Shown here piece after piece: positions 1-10,006 of a stretch of 64,000 bases of DNA; positions within the stretch are counted from its first letter, which is position 1, and every line of letters starts with the position of its first letter. Origin of the DNA: Onthophagus taurus (taxonomy: Eukaryota; Arthropoda; Insecta; Coleoptera; Scarabaeidae); contig NC_091966.1 of NCBI RefSeq assembly GCF_036711975.1, positions 69,501-133,500 on the forward strand, read 5' to 3'. The translations under genes and the position numbers were made by a program. The notes below the pieces were generated by a model. It was not told where the DNA came from, ran no database searches, and saw only the letters and a list, made by a program, of their open reading frames with translations.

Positions 1-452
1 AGGTTATTCAGAAGTTAGATAGCAAAGGTTATAAATTAATTTCATTATAATTATCCAAGTCTTTACACATTTTTAGATCTACAAAATTGATACTGTCTTT
101 CTCAGTTTCGATTGTAAAATCTAGGAAGCTAAGCTTATTAAAAGTATTTTTGAGAATGTGACGTTTTCATAACTACTTTTTTTTTTCTTTATTTCTCTTA
201 CAGAAAAATTCAATCATTTTCTGTTATACCTCGAGATTTTGTGAAAATTTTCATGAAAATATAAATAAAATAATTATGATTCACTTCACCTTGCATCTCA
301 ACATCTAATTAAGTAATGGTAACAATTTTAATTTTAACTTTCTTACACATACAATAATTGTATTCCATGTTTTGCTTATACTCATTCGCAAAGAACATCA
401 ATGTTTTGACCAAAAATTTTGACTCAACACCTCACTAAACTCCACCCATTCC
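1..452. other. AT-rich intergenic or intronic DNA, no gene seen
   Basis: I see no coding exon, RNA gene or clear repeat here. If the Ig-domain gene to the right continues leftward past its possible donor at 1718, this stretch would be intron. Confidence 0.5.
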
Positions 453-464
453 GATCTTAATCTT
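453..464. repeat. Target-site duplication, left copy (12 bp)
   Basis: The 12-mer GATCTTAATCTT lies here and again at 1569-1580, directly flanking the non-LTR insertion. The match is perfect, which marks both ends of the insertion exactly. Confidence 0.85.
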
Positions 465-1568
465 TATTATTATTATTATTGCTGCCAGGCTGAGGGGAGC
501 GGCTCCTCTCGTTACCGCGACCTATAAGAACTATTGTAACTTTAGCCCTCCAAAAGTTTAGGGCAAATGTAGGTCCTTGATGAACCTTAGTATTGCCCTG
601 AGGTCTTGAAACTTTATGTCGGTAGGTGTCAACAGAGTTTTACCGACAGTTTTGTGTCTTAGACGGCCTCTGGCGACGCAATTGCATAATATATGTTCAG
701 CTGTTTCTGACTCGTCGTTGCAAAGTTGACAAGTCTGATCCTCAGCTTGTCCAATGTAGAAGAGGTGGTATTTTAGGGGCGCATGGCCTGTCAGGTAACC
801 TGAGAGCGTTCTTAGATCCCCTTTGCTGAGGCATAAAACCTCTTTGGTTTTGTTTTGCGACGGAGTTATCATACTCTTGGCTTGTCTGTGACCTGGAAGT
901 TCTTTCCAGCGTAAGCCTACCTTTGAGACCTCCCAACTGTTGATTATTTGTTTTAGGTGGCTTTTTTGTAGTCCACAACCAGGTTGGGGTCCAATGAAGA
1001 GCGTGTTTGCTGCCTCTCTGGCCAGCTTGTCCGCCTTCTCATTGTTCATAATGTTGCTGTGACCTGGAACCCACCATAGGGTAACATCATTGCCCCTAGC
1101 GAGTTCTCTCAGGTTGTGGGTACACTATCTGATCAGTGCAGAGTCACACATGTAGGCCTGAATTGCCTTTAAGGCGGCCCGACTGTCTGTGAAAATGTTT
1201 ATGGATGCACCTTTCTGTCCCTTCTGTAGGTTCAAGGCGGTGCAAAAGTTTATAACAAGAACTTCTGCTTGGAAAATTGTTATGTCCAAGCTGAGGGGCA
1301 GTTTAATGTGGCTATTTGGTCCACTGATGCCCATACCTACTCCGGATCTAACTGTCTTTGAAGCATCGGTGTACCAGGCTAGGGCTCCTCTTTTTAGTTG
1401 AGGCCCACCCTTCGGCCAATCATCCATGCTTCTAAATATGACCTTATAGGGCTGGTTGAAATTGTATTCTGTTGGTATAAGGTCTGTTTTAATTTCAATC
1501 AGGTGATTTAGACATGGCACCTTGAGGATTTCGAGGTGTCCTCTGAGGTTACCCTGCATCAACTTGAG
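465..1568 (-). mobile_element. 5'-truncated non-LTR retrotransposon with (TAA)n tail
   Basis: A minus-strand LINE remnant. On the minus strand it begins abruptly inside the ORF2 C-terminal region, reads through an RNase H domain and the terminal zinc-knuckle-like region, and ends in a (TAA)n tail next to the target site (465-480). Perfect 12-bp target-site duplications border it. 5' truncation, a simple-repeat tail and variable-length duplications are the standard marks of target-primed reverse transcription. RNase H plus a TAA-type tail suggests an I/R1/jockey-group element; I cannot name the clade with certainty. Confidence 0.85.
558..1568 (-). pseudogene. LINE ORF2 fragment: RNase H domain and C-terminus, one in-frame stop
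   Basis: Reading minus from 1568, the frame encodes an RNase H fold: WYTDASKT (first Asp), FQAEVLVI (Glu) and IFTDSRAAL (second Asp). An in-frame TAG at 1125-1127 follows ALIR. The same frame resumes with WWVPGHSNI and NNEKADKLAREAA, the final catalytic His/Asp segment of RNase H. The C-terminal portion has a CQLCNDESETAEHILCNC segment, typical of the Cys/His motif that ends many insect LINE ORF2 proteins. Apart from the single stop the frame is intact to its natural end at 558, so this copy is young but dead because it lacks reverse transcriptase and endonuclease. Confidence 0.85.
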
Positions 1569-1580
1569 GATCTTAATCTT
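1569..1580. repeat. Target-site duplication, right copy (12 bp)
   Basis: Identical to 453-464 (GATCTTAATCTT). It marks the truncated 5' end of the minus-strand LINE. Confidence 0.85.
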
Positions 1581-1701
1581 AAACACAGTATCAATAAATA
1601 AGAAAAATATTAAAAAAAAATACTTTAACAAGCTTAGAACATAATAATATAAATGTTGCTATCTAATTTTAAATGACATGTACCTATATCTTTTTTCATC
1701 A

Positions 1702-2124
1702 TCATTTTCTACTCTTACTTTTAACAACAACTTGAATATTATATTTCACAGCTGAATTTTCTTCTGAACATCTATATTCACCAGAATCATTTTTAGTAAC
1801 ATTCTCCAAAAACAACGAGCCATCCTCAAGCGTTATGAAAGGGGGCTTCTCGGAAATATCTCTAGTATCCCTTTCCCACATAATCCCATTGCTTTGATTT
1901 AGAGGACATTCAATGGTAATATTCTGATAAATATCCACATATTTTGTGTCAATAGCTACATTTCATATAAAAGGAAATGATAATTAGCAGTTAGAATAAC
2001 GACCTTCGTTGTTGTTTTTTTTATAGCCATTTTTTTCACTTTATTCATTTTTAGGTTACTACTTACCGATGCAAACGACAGGTAATAGAAGAATTTGGGC
2101 GTAGAACCGTCTTTTAACGTGCAT
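1702..2124 (-). CDS. Small secreted or membrane protein with signal peptide and one Ig domain
   Basis: Two exons join in frame. Exon 1 (2124-2067) starts MHVKRRFYAQILLLPVVCI, a good signal peptide, and ends at the strong donor GTAAGT. Exon 2 (1955-1702) follows a 111-nt intron (phase 1). It encodes a single immunoglobulin-like domain: the first Cys in TIECPL, the Trp in IMWERD, and the second Cys in the canonical DSGEYRC. Read to the stop, the protein is 103 aa. However, AAAAGTAAGAGT at about 1713-1722 is a near-perfect splice donor (exon end 1719). The gene may therefore continue into further exons beyond the left edge as a larger Ig-superfamily receptor or adhesion protein, with the LINE inside its intron. 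I do not recognise the specific family member. Confidence 0.7.
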
Positions 2125-3504
2125 CGTGGCCGACACTCGTACAAAAACATTTAAAAAATATCACACAAAATCAGTTATCGACATTTAAAACGTTGAAATA
2201 AACAAATACACCCAAAACCGATGTGGTTATTGATCGCCAACAATGACGCGAAAAAAACACTACGATTTCTGTGTTTTTTAATAGGAAAGTCACCATATAA
2301 CAGTTGGACATACTGTTTTCGATTTATCTAGTGTTCTTGCGATTTATTTGTGATTAGTTGTTGTCTCGATACGTTCGTTGATAGTTGATTTTTTTAAAAT
2401 AATAATTGTTTACCAATAATGATTTACTGTGACTATGGTTTTAAATTAAAGGTAGGTTAATTTTTGATGTAGTGTTTTATTAGGTTATGTTTTGAGTAAA
2501 TAAGGCCATTTGATTTTGAAACTTTTCAATTGTTTGTTTTTTTTTGAATTAAACGTTCTCAGTTTTCAATGACACTTTATAAGATTTACATTTCTATTTT
2601 TACTAAGGGAATTAGTTTAAAATCCATTTACTTGGTGGCCTTGGTAAATTTCTGTAAAGGTATAAATATATCGGTGTAACCGTTACGTTTTGATTAAGTT
2701 TAGAACAAGGAAGTTATTTCATGTTTTATCGTTTATCATAAATAATTTATGTACAAATTTTAGGAAATGTGGCATTTTTAAATCGGTGTTTATTTAAATT
2801 TAATTCATAAAAATTCTTAAAATTACCAAGATATTTGGTTTAGTTTTTCATATGATTAATTTCTTATGATTTTTAATTATATTTTGCGTCCTTAATCTTT
2901 GAAGATACAAAAAAGAACTTGTAAAACGCATTCAACTAAACCAATTAATAAATTTGGAGTGATCTACACTCTATTTAGACACCATCTATCAGTGGATATT
3001 TCAATTAAAAGACGTGGTTATTTTGTAATTCACCTAATAGAGGATCTGAGACGCCTCTAGAGATGACAATAAGTAGAAATTGTAAGTAGGTATAAATGGT
3101 AATTGACCGTTTTTGCTTTAATTTTGAGATCTTAATTGTATAATACTAACACTAGACCTAGAATTAGAAAGTTTCTTCATCAATGAGATTTCATAATTCA
3201 AACACATCTAAATATTTCGATAACTTCGCTTTATCTTCTTATTAAGTCTTCAAAATTATAATAATAAAATTACATCGATAAGGAATGATAAAGGACAGCA
3301 GTTTTTTATCAAAAGTGATCTTGAAAAGTCCTTCGCATATCTACTGGATCACTCTGTATTTTAATCGTAACATTAAAGCTAGTTACGCGTTTAATTATGT
3401 AATTATATCCCGAATGACATTAAAAATGTTGAATGCATTTAAATGAAACAATCTTTTTATAGTATTCAAAAAATTGTTTTAAACTGTTAAGGCACATAGT
3501 AATA

Positions 3505-3835
3505 CAGGATAATTCAAAGTCCACCCCCACCATTGGGATGTCAGAAACCATAAGAGATACAGAAATGGTTAAATGGGGGCAAAGTTGCATTTTAAAATAT
3601 GACCAAAAACAAAAAAAAAAAGACTTTTTCGTTTTTTGCCTATAACTTCTTTATTGTGATTTTTTCGTGAATCTGAAAAAACATTCGTAAGGCAACTTTT
3701 TATGAAAAATGTCATGACACAACTAGAAATTTTCTCCGACGTTTCGTTTTCGTGAAACTATCATCAGGTTTATTTTTTCTTATGTACGCCAATGTTTTTT
3801 TTTTATTTCGTAGGGGTCGAATTTGAATTACCCAG
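3505..3835. mobile_element. 331-bp MITE with TA target site and CAGG/CTGGGTAATTCAAA ends
   Basis: The left end reads CAGGATAATTCAAAG. The right end, reverse-complemented, reads CTGGGTAATTCAAATTCGACC. The imperfect inverted repeats run about 25 bp and the element is flanked by TA on both sides (3503-3504, 3836-3837). It has no open frame. The TA flank suggests mobilisation by a Tc1/mariner-type transposase. Confidence 0.65.
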
Positions 3836-5886
3836 TATAGCGTTTTTAGTCATAACAATATTTGGTGTGTTTTGAATGTCGCGTCGTTTCAAGCTTCTTT
3901 TTCCGCAATCATATGTAATGTTTGACAATATTTTCTTCTGAATATATTAACAAAGACATACAGCCTTTATGGTGACTACTTTAAATAATGTTGGCGATTA
4001 ATTGCGTTTTATTAGAGTAGAATTTTTGATTAGAATCGTCAAGTTACAACCTCTATAAGGGGGGGGGGGGATATTCTCAAACCTTAATAAAAAATTTAAA
4101 CAATTTACGTATTAAATAATGCACACTGCTTATATGCATCGCCTTTCGTGGATTAAATAGTTAGGACGATACCAAGAATCTGTGGTTTCCCAAAAATCTC
4201 ACCTACATATAAGCTAACGAAACACCTCGCCAAAGTTTTGTTGCCATTTACAAGAACACACAGACTCACATGTTAAGGATTCAACACATTTTGTGTAGAC
4301 CGGTAGAAAGTACTTGTAAAGGACGCTGTGGAAGTCCCTGACGAAAACTTTGTCTGTTATCGACTTATTTAAGCTTGAAGGGAGAGTTTTATGAGCAATA
4401 CCAAGAAGTAGCCATAGGATACATAGGTATCACCATAGGTATCCAAAAATGACAATTTGACATTAACATTATCTAATGATAATAGCTATGATAATGATAA
4501 TTGTAAAGTAGTGGTAATCCACTACTTTATAATTTATTTAGATAGAACAAACAAAAAAAAGAACAACTTTTTTAGAACAGCAGATATTTATATGTCAATA
4601 TTAAATTTTGTATGCTATCAAAAAAATCTATGTTAAGTTATTAATTTTTTTTTATATTATTAAATCGATCGCTTATTCAGCAAAATAAGTTTTACCAATT
4701 TTTTAATTAAAAATTTTCAGTTTGTGCCTTTTATTTTAATATACAAACGCTGTGTTTGCGTTTCATTTTTTTCAACGCGTTACGTTTTTTGTAGTCATTA
4801 AGCTTGAAATGCGTAAACCCATTTTGTCCTCTTTTTTACGATACCATATTTTTAATTAAAAACATTCGTTTTTCCAAAAATCTATTTTTCCTATTAATTG
4901 TAAGTACCTTAAATTTGATTCCGATAACTTTTTCGATCAAGTTATTTGATTGTGGAAAAGAAAATGAGTTTGTTTTCGAGAAACCTTTTAAATGTCAAAA
5001 GAAAATTAAATGAAATAAAATTCGGGGCAATTTACATAAATTTGAATTTTTAAAAGTCCGTGAAAACTATCGACTCTAACTGTCCGTCAGGTTTCCCTGG
5101 CCAACGAAACTACAGAGTCGAATAGAGACAGGAGGATCCTGCCGGTTGGCAGGGAGTAGCATCGAGCAATCCGGGAGCACGGTCCCCGCGCAGTTCACCT
5201 TTGACATTTACCGAGCTTTTACTGGGTTATACGCAGATGCTATTTAGAGATTTCCGTTAAAATTTGTTGAAACTGGAAAGCGTATCTTTATGAAATCAAA
5301 TTGATTTAATATTAATGCCTTAACATCAACTACTATTTCAAAATTAAAAATTAATCATAAATTATGAGAAACGATATGAAAATAAAATAAACAAGAATGG
5401 AATGGTGGAATTTTGCGGCACAAAGGTACGATTAATGTGATTAGTGTAGGATATTAATCCCATTTAATACTTCGAGAGAACACGATCACAATGAAAACTG
5501 CCGCTCAACATAATTGTAAAGTATATGTGTGGAAACACGAAAATAGCACGAAGCCTTTTCGTTCGTTTCGTGACGGCTGTAATAACGTCACGTTTCTGCG
5601 TCAAAGGTACATCTTCAACGATTCCGTAACAGACCAATTTACGTCGAGAGCAGACTAACAATAGCAAAATTATACACCTGCACTAATCCATTTGAATCAT
5701 AAGCTGAGATATGGACGAATTTTTCATGGTCATTATTACTGAAGCGTTTTCACTAAAGCGCGAAATAGATATTATTTACACAATTATTACTACTTAGTAT
5801 ATTATATTGAACTAACAAACTACACTAACACAATCACTATAACCATCTTCAGAAACAAGTTCGCAGTGTTCAAAATATACAACAAC

Positions 5887-5988
5887 TTGAAAGTTTCGGG
5901 TTTAGCCGTGCGTCTGTTAAGACGGCATGCTTCTAGTTCTAGGTCTACTGTTAATTCTACTTTTAGTTCAATAAAAATATACAACAAC
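5887..5988. repeat. Dispersed hairpin repeat, copy at 5.9 kb
   Basis: Contains TTTCGGGTTTAGCCGTG, AAGACGGCATGC and a TTCTAGTTCTAGGTCTA tract, shared with copies at 8876-8990 and 14788-14882 and weakly at 3141-3176. AAAATATACAACAAC is present on both sides (5872-5886, 5974-5988). A similar string also ends the 8.9-kb copy in reverse orientation, so it may belong to the repeat rather than be a target duplication. Confidence 0.55.
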
Positions 5989-7980
5989 ATATAAAGAAAA
6001 TAACAAATTTAATTAATGAACGCTTTGTAACATATGTAATCTTTTATAAATTGCACTTTACAAAATTTATTACTTGCCCATCAAAAAAAAATCATAAAAT
6101 CGAAATCGATATTTGAACATCATCACCAGCGCAGGGAGAGTTCAATTAAACGGTGTATGAATTGCTGGCTATTGGTACATATGTGTCACATTGGGATGTT
6201 ATCGGACGGATTCTTTTTTGTATTATTTTATATTTCACATAGTCATCAAAAGATTGACATGCGCTAAAAACCGTCGAAGCGTAACGTTACTTTTGTAGTT
6301 TTTATCGACATTTATCAAGGGTTGGACAGTTGAAAAATTTCCAGAAAAGAGTTATCTACAAATAGAGTGCATTCTAATATGATGAAATCATAACACGTAT
6401 CATAACTGACAAAAATATTCGATAAGAATTTGTAATCAAACAGGAATTTTAACTATACTTTAAACGTTATAGGTACACATAAATTACGTCGAGAAATTCA
6501 CATGATAGATATTCATCAATTTTTTAACTTAATTAATTTATCTTTGTTGATATAATATTATGTTGTAATTAACGATCCAAACTGGTTTTACAAATCTCAG
6601 GAATGTATACGATAGCATTTATTTCATTCATTTCCTATCTGTATTACAAGGAATTATTAAACAACTTATCTAATTAACACGTTGATTCGTGGAAATGCTG
6701 GACGGTTCTTTGATTTAAAATAAAAAATCTTATCACGGCAAGCATTCTGGTAACGTTTTATCATTTATTCAAATTTACATCCGCTTTTAAAATATGACCT
6801 CATAACCGCAAATAAAATAGTTATTTTGCGAAATTTCATCGATTATTAATATTACTCGATGTAATAATATCAGTGTGTAAATGGCAATATTAAACCATAG
6901 TGTAAATAAATATTGACGGTTTTCTTTTAAGTTCATATTTAGCGGTAAACCGTCGAAGGTTATAAATAAATGGATGTAAAACATGTTCTTAGAAACGAGT
7001 TGATTCAGTTAAAAACTAAAGTGGAATAAAAACTTTTAAATCAGATGTTATCCGAACATTCGAATCCTAATAACAATTTAGTTTATCTAAAATAAACTGC
7101 ATATCAGTTGAAACTAGTTCAAACTTTCATTAAGCAAACTATTTTGATTAACAGGGCGTTTGTTCGTGGTACGTTAAACGATAGTATCGATTATACATTT
7201 ACAAAACTTTTATCTATTCACAAAACATCACTTGATAATCTTTCCCTTATCGAAATTAATTAATTTTCGGGTTTATTTAGAAGATTATTTTTAAACATTT
7301 TATAAATCTTTCATCATAAAGTTTATTTTTATTAATAAATATGCCAGCCAATTGTTAAAAGTAAGTTATCTTAAAGCTCGACGCCGACATCCTATGCGGT
7401 TAGTCAGTGTTAAATGTCAAACTCGCGCAATTTTCATTGCGTTTTAACACTAACCAGCTGCCGCTTTTTAAGTAAACCGAATTGAAATAGACCATGGAAT
7501 AAACTATTAGCATGAGAGCGGCCGACGTCGTCGCTACTTATAATTGTTTACAATGCCAAATGGCAAAAAAACTTATACATATACCAGTGTGTTAAAGATA
7601 AATTACCATTATATTTGCATTTCAGTCGCTTTTAGAATACCACATTAAAAACTTAAGTCTTTGTTCAGGTAAGAGAGTCCTTTGGCTGTCAGCATTGATA
7701 TAGGATAGTGATCGTTTAGCCGTTTTAAGAACTTTTAATTTTTGTAAATTAAATTTTAAATTAATGCTTTTTTTTAGGGTTTACATTACTATGGTAGTGT
7801 ATATTATATAGAATTTATGTAGTGAAGATTTCACAAAGCTATCCTTATTTTATTAGAAATAAAATAAAATTATAAAACTTGTGTTGGAAAAAAGTAAAAC
7901 AACCTTTCTAAGAAATAGAAACATATGGCAAATAAAAACTAGTTTTTGATAAGATACATTCGATAAGACCAGTCTTAAAC

Positions 7981-8870
7981 ATGCCTCGTGGTAGCTGTTT
8001 GTAAAACTGTGAAAGAAATGGTTATTAATGATTTTAAAAACCATGTTAAACAATGTGATATCGCTCGCAAATTCTCTTTACACAAATGTGTAGTATATCG
8101 AATTATTAAACAATATCGTCAGACGGAACTTGTAGACTTGCAGAAAAAGTTTGGACGTCCCAGAAAAACCAATAGATGCCTTGATAGAATACTTGTAAGA
8201 ACAGCTAAAAAATATCAATTTTATTCTTCAGCCAAAATTAAGGCTGAGGAGTTACAAGAAACACACAATTTGGAGGTATCAACACGTACAATACGTAATA
8301 GATCAATTGCAAATAAACTATTTACCCGAAGACCAGCGAAAAAACCGCTTTTACAAATAAAAAAAAAAGCAGCAAGACTACTATTTGCACGCACCCATCA
8401 AGAGTGGACATACAACGAATGGAAAAAGGTATTGTTTAGTGATGAATCATAGTTTAACTTATTTAAAAGTGATTGAGTGCAATATGTGAGGTGTCCAATA
8501 GGAAAAAGGCTGACTTCTAAGTACATGCAGCGAACATTAAAGCATGGAGGTGGTTCTGTGATGGTTTGGGGATGATTCTCTGGTTTTGGTGTAGGTGTAC
8601 CGTGATATATTAAGAAATGTTATGGAACCTTATGCCGACGAAAATCTGGCTATCTCTTATAAATTTCAACAGGACAACGATCCGAAACGCACATCTAAAG
8701 TCGTAAAAGAATGGTTTGAACAAAATAAAATAAATTTGATGACTTGGCCGTCACAGTCACCAGACTTAAATCCTATAGAAAACCTATGGAAAATAGTCGA
8801 TAAAATTCGAAATAAAATTTACAAAAATGGTGGCGAATTGCTGCTCTTCAAAATGAATGAAGAAGAGACT
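7981..8870 (+). pseudogene. Tc1-like DD34E transposase, decayed
   Basis: Homology starts at ATG 7981 with MPRG, the usual Tc1 N-terminus. A frameshift follows within ten codons, then the frame at 7988-8452 gives the paired helix-turn-helix (DIARKFSLHKCVVYRIIKQY), the GRPRK AT-hook-like linker and the second HTH. The first catalytic Asp is in LFSDES, immediately followed by a stop. After several more stops come HGGGSVMVWG, the second Asp in QQDNDPKRTS and the Glu in SPDLNPIENLW, matching a DD34E layout. The C-terminal tail is lost where the CTAGTTCTAG-type repeat begins near 8876. I could not define terminal inverted repeats. It is clearly dead. Confidence 0.85.
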
Positions 8871-8875
8871 AAAAC

Positions 8876-9018
8876 CAGAGCTACCACTAGAAGACCTAGA
8901 ACTAGATCTAAAATCATTCCGGTTTAGCCATCTTGAATGTTTCTAGTTCTAGTGATAATGCTAATGTTAGTTCTAGTTTTAGTTATTATTCAGCTTTAGG
9001 TTGTTGTATATTTTTAAT
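8876..9018. repeat. Dispersed hairpin repeat, copy at 8.9 kb
   Basis: Carries CTAGAACTAGATCTA, TTCCGGTTTAGCCATC, TTTCTAGTTCTAGTGATAA and ends in GTTGTTGTATATTTTTAA. It is the same family as the 5.9-kb and 14.8-kb copies and abuts the truncated end of the Tc1 transposase. Confidence 0.55.
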
Positions 9019-9721
9019 GTAATTAAACTTTTAAAACAACGCATTAAAAACGTAGTAGTATAACGTTACAAAGTGCTCACAGCGGTAAAAAGTCTCTTTG
9101 TTCAAGCGCGAGAGTGGTGTGGCTGTCCACATTGATATCGGATGCTGTTTATCACTTGGTGTACTCATAGTTGAACTTTGCTCTTTTACTGGAAATTTTA
9201 ATGGTGTATGTAACGAGTTTGAGTAACCTTCAAACTTTGAAAATGATATAACATCGTTTTGGAATATATTAAAGGAGATTAAGACGAACAATAAAACGAA
9301 AAATAAAATGTTAAAGAATCAAAATGTAAAGTAAATATTATATTAAACGTAACAGGTATTGTAGTTTCGATTTTCATTATTGGCTTAAATCCCAAATGAC
9401 TGACAACTTTGCATTCATTGTGACAATCCAATCTTGTTCATGCTTGAAAGATCAAAGGCGTGTCATAGCTTTACTACAAAGTAGTTGCTTTTCTAAAGCG
9501 GTGAAATAAAAGGTTTTCTGGTCTTCATATACAATAACAATAATGATGTTCATAAACTTAAATCTGTCTTAGGAAACATTTAACTTCTCTTATTGTGACT
9601 TATAATTAAGACAAGCTAAAAGAAATTTATTGTTAACACTATAATAAAATTGTTCTAAAAATATGAATGTAGAGTTATTTATTTAGTTGCAAATTTCAGT
9701 CGTTTTGTTTTAACCTTTTTT
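9019..9721. other. AT-rich DNA, no gene seen
   Basis: No supported gene. On the minus strand, AATAAAT at roughly 9676-9690 lies 30-45 nt beyond the stop of the GC-rich open frame at 9722-10003 and could serve as its polyadenylation signal. Confidence 0.4.
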
Positions 9722-10003
9722 TTAGTTAGTTTCTTTTTCATTGTCATCTTCTTCCTGAAGATGAGCATCAAATAAAAATTGCCCCACCTGATCATCGTAG
9801 GGAGGCTTTCCTCTTGGCGCCGCGATCAATAGAACTCGTCCGCGCGGCGCCCCTCGTGCTTTTCCGGCGGCACCTTGAACCTCGGACGGCCGCCCGCGCT
9901 TCGCTCCGTTCAGACGGTTACGATCAACGCGATCGCACGTTTCCTTAGAGCTTTTGAATCGAGCGCGAGCTTTTAGATAAGGAGTGGTTCCGCGCGCTCC
10001 AAA
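9722..10003 (-). CDS. Possible terminal coding exon: GC-rich open frame with an AT-hook-like KRGRPS
   Basis: A 93-codon minus-strand open frame with no start codon, bounded upstream by TAA (10004-10006). It encodes a very basic stretch with NGAKRGRPSEV (AT-hook-like core), a segment GRVLLIAAPRGKPPYDD and an acidic end QEEDDNEKETN before the stop. The 5' two thirds are very GC- and CpG-rich, unlike nearby DNA. A splice acceptor could lie at GGAG near 9997, and AATAAA occurs shortly downstream. I do not recognise the protein and found no upstream exon. GC-rich DNA gives open frames by chance, so a CpG-rich promoter or enhancer is an equal alternative. Confidence 0.25.
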   Translation of the reverse strand, partial: FGARGTTPYLKARARFKSSKETCDRVDRNRLNGAKRGRPSEVQGAAGKARGAPRGRVLLIAAPRGKPPYDDQVGQFLFDAHLQEEDDNEKETN

Positions 10004-10006
10004 TTA

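Larger units (their letters stand above)
2125..7980. other. AT-rich intergenic region
   Basis: No gene is recognised apart from the MITE and hairpin repeat listed separately. Open frames here are short, AT-driven and without domain signal. A GC-richer patch lies at about 5070-5230, and a run of 12 G residues is at 4059-4070. The stretch just upstream of 2124 should hold the promoter of the Ig-domain gene, but I see no clear core element. Confidence 0.5.

Noticed and set aside
4059-4070. Run of 12 G residues
   Set aside because: Single homopolymer without other structure; not treated as a functional signal.
5872-5988. 15-bp direct repeat AAAATATACAACAAC as a target-site duplication
   Set aside because: A similar string ends the 8.9-kb copy of the same repeat, so it may be part of the repeat itself.
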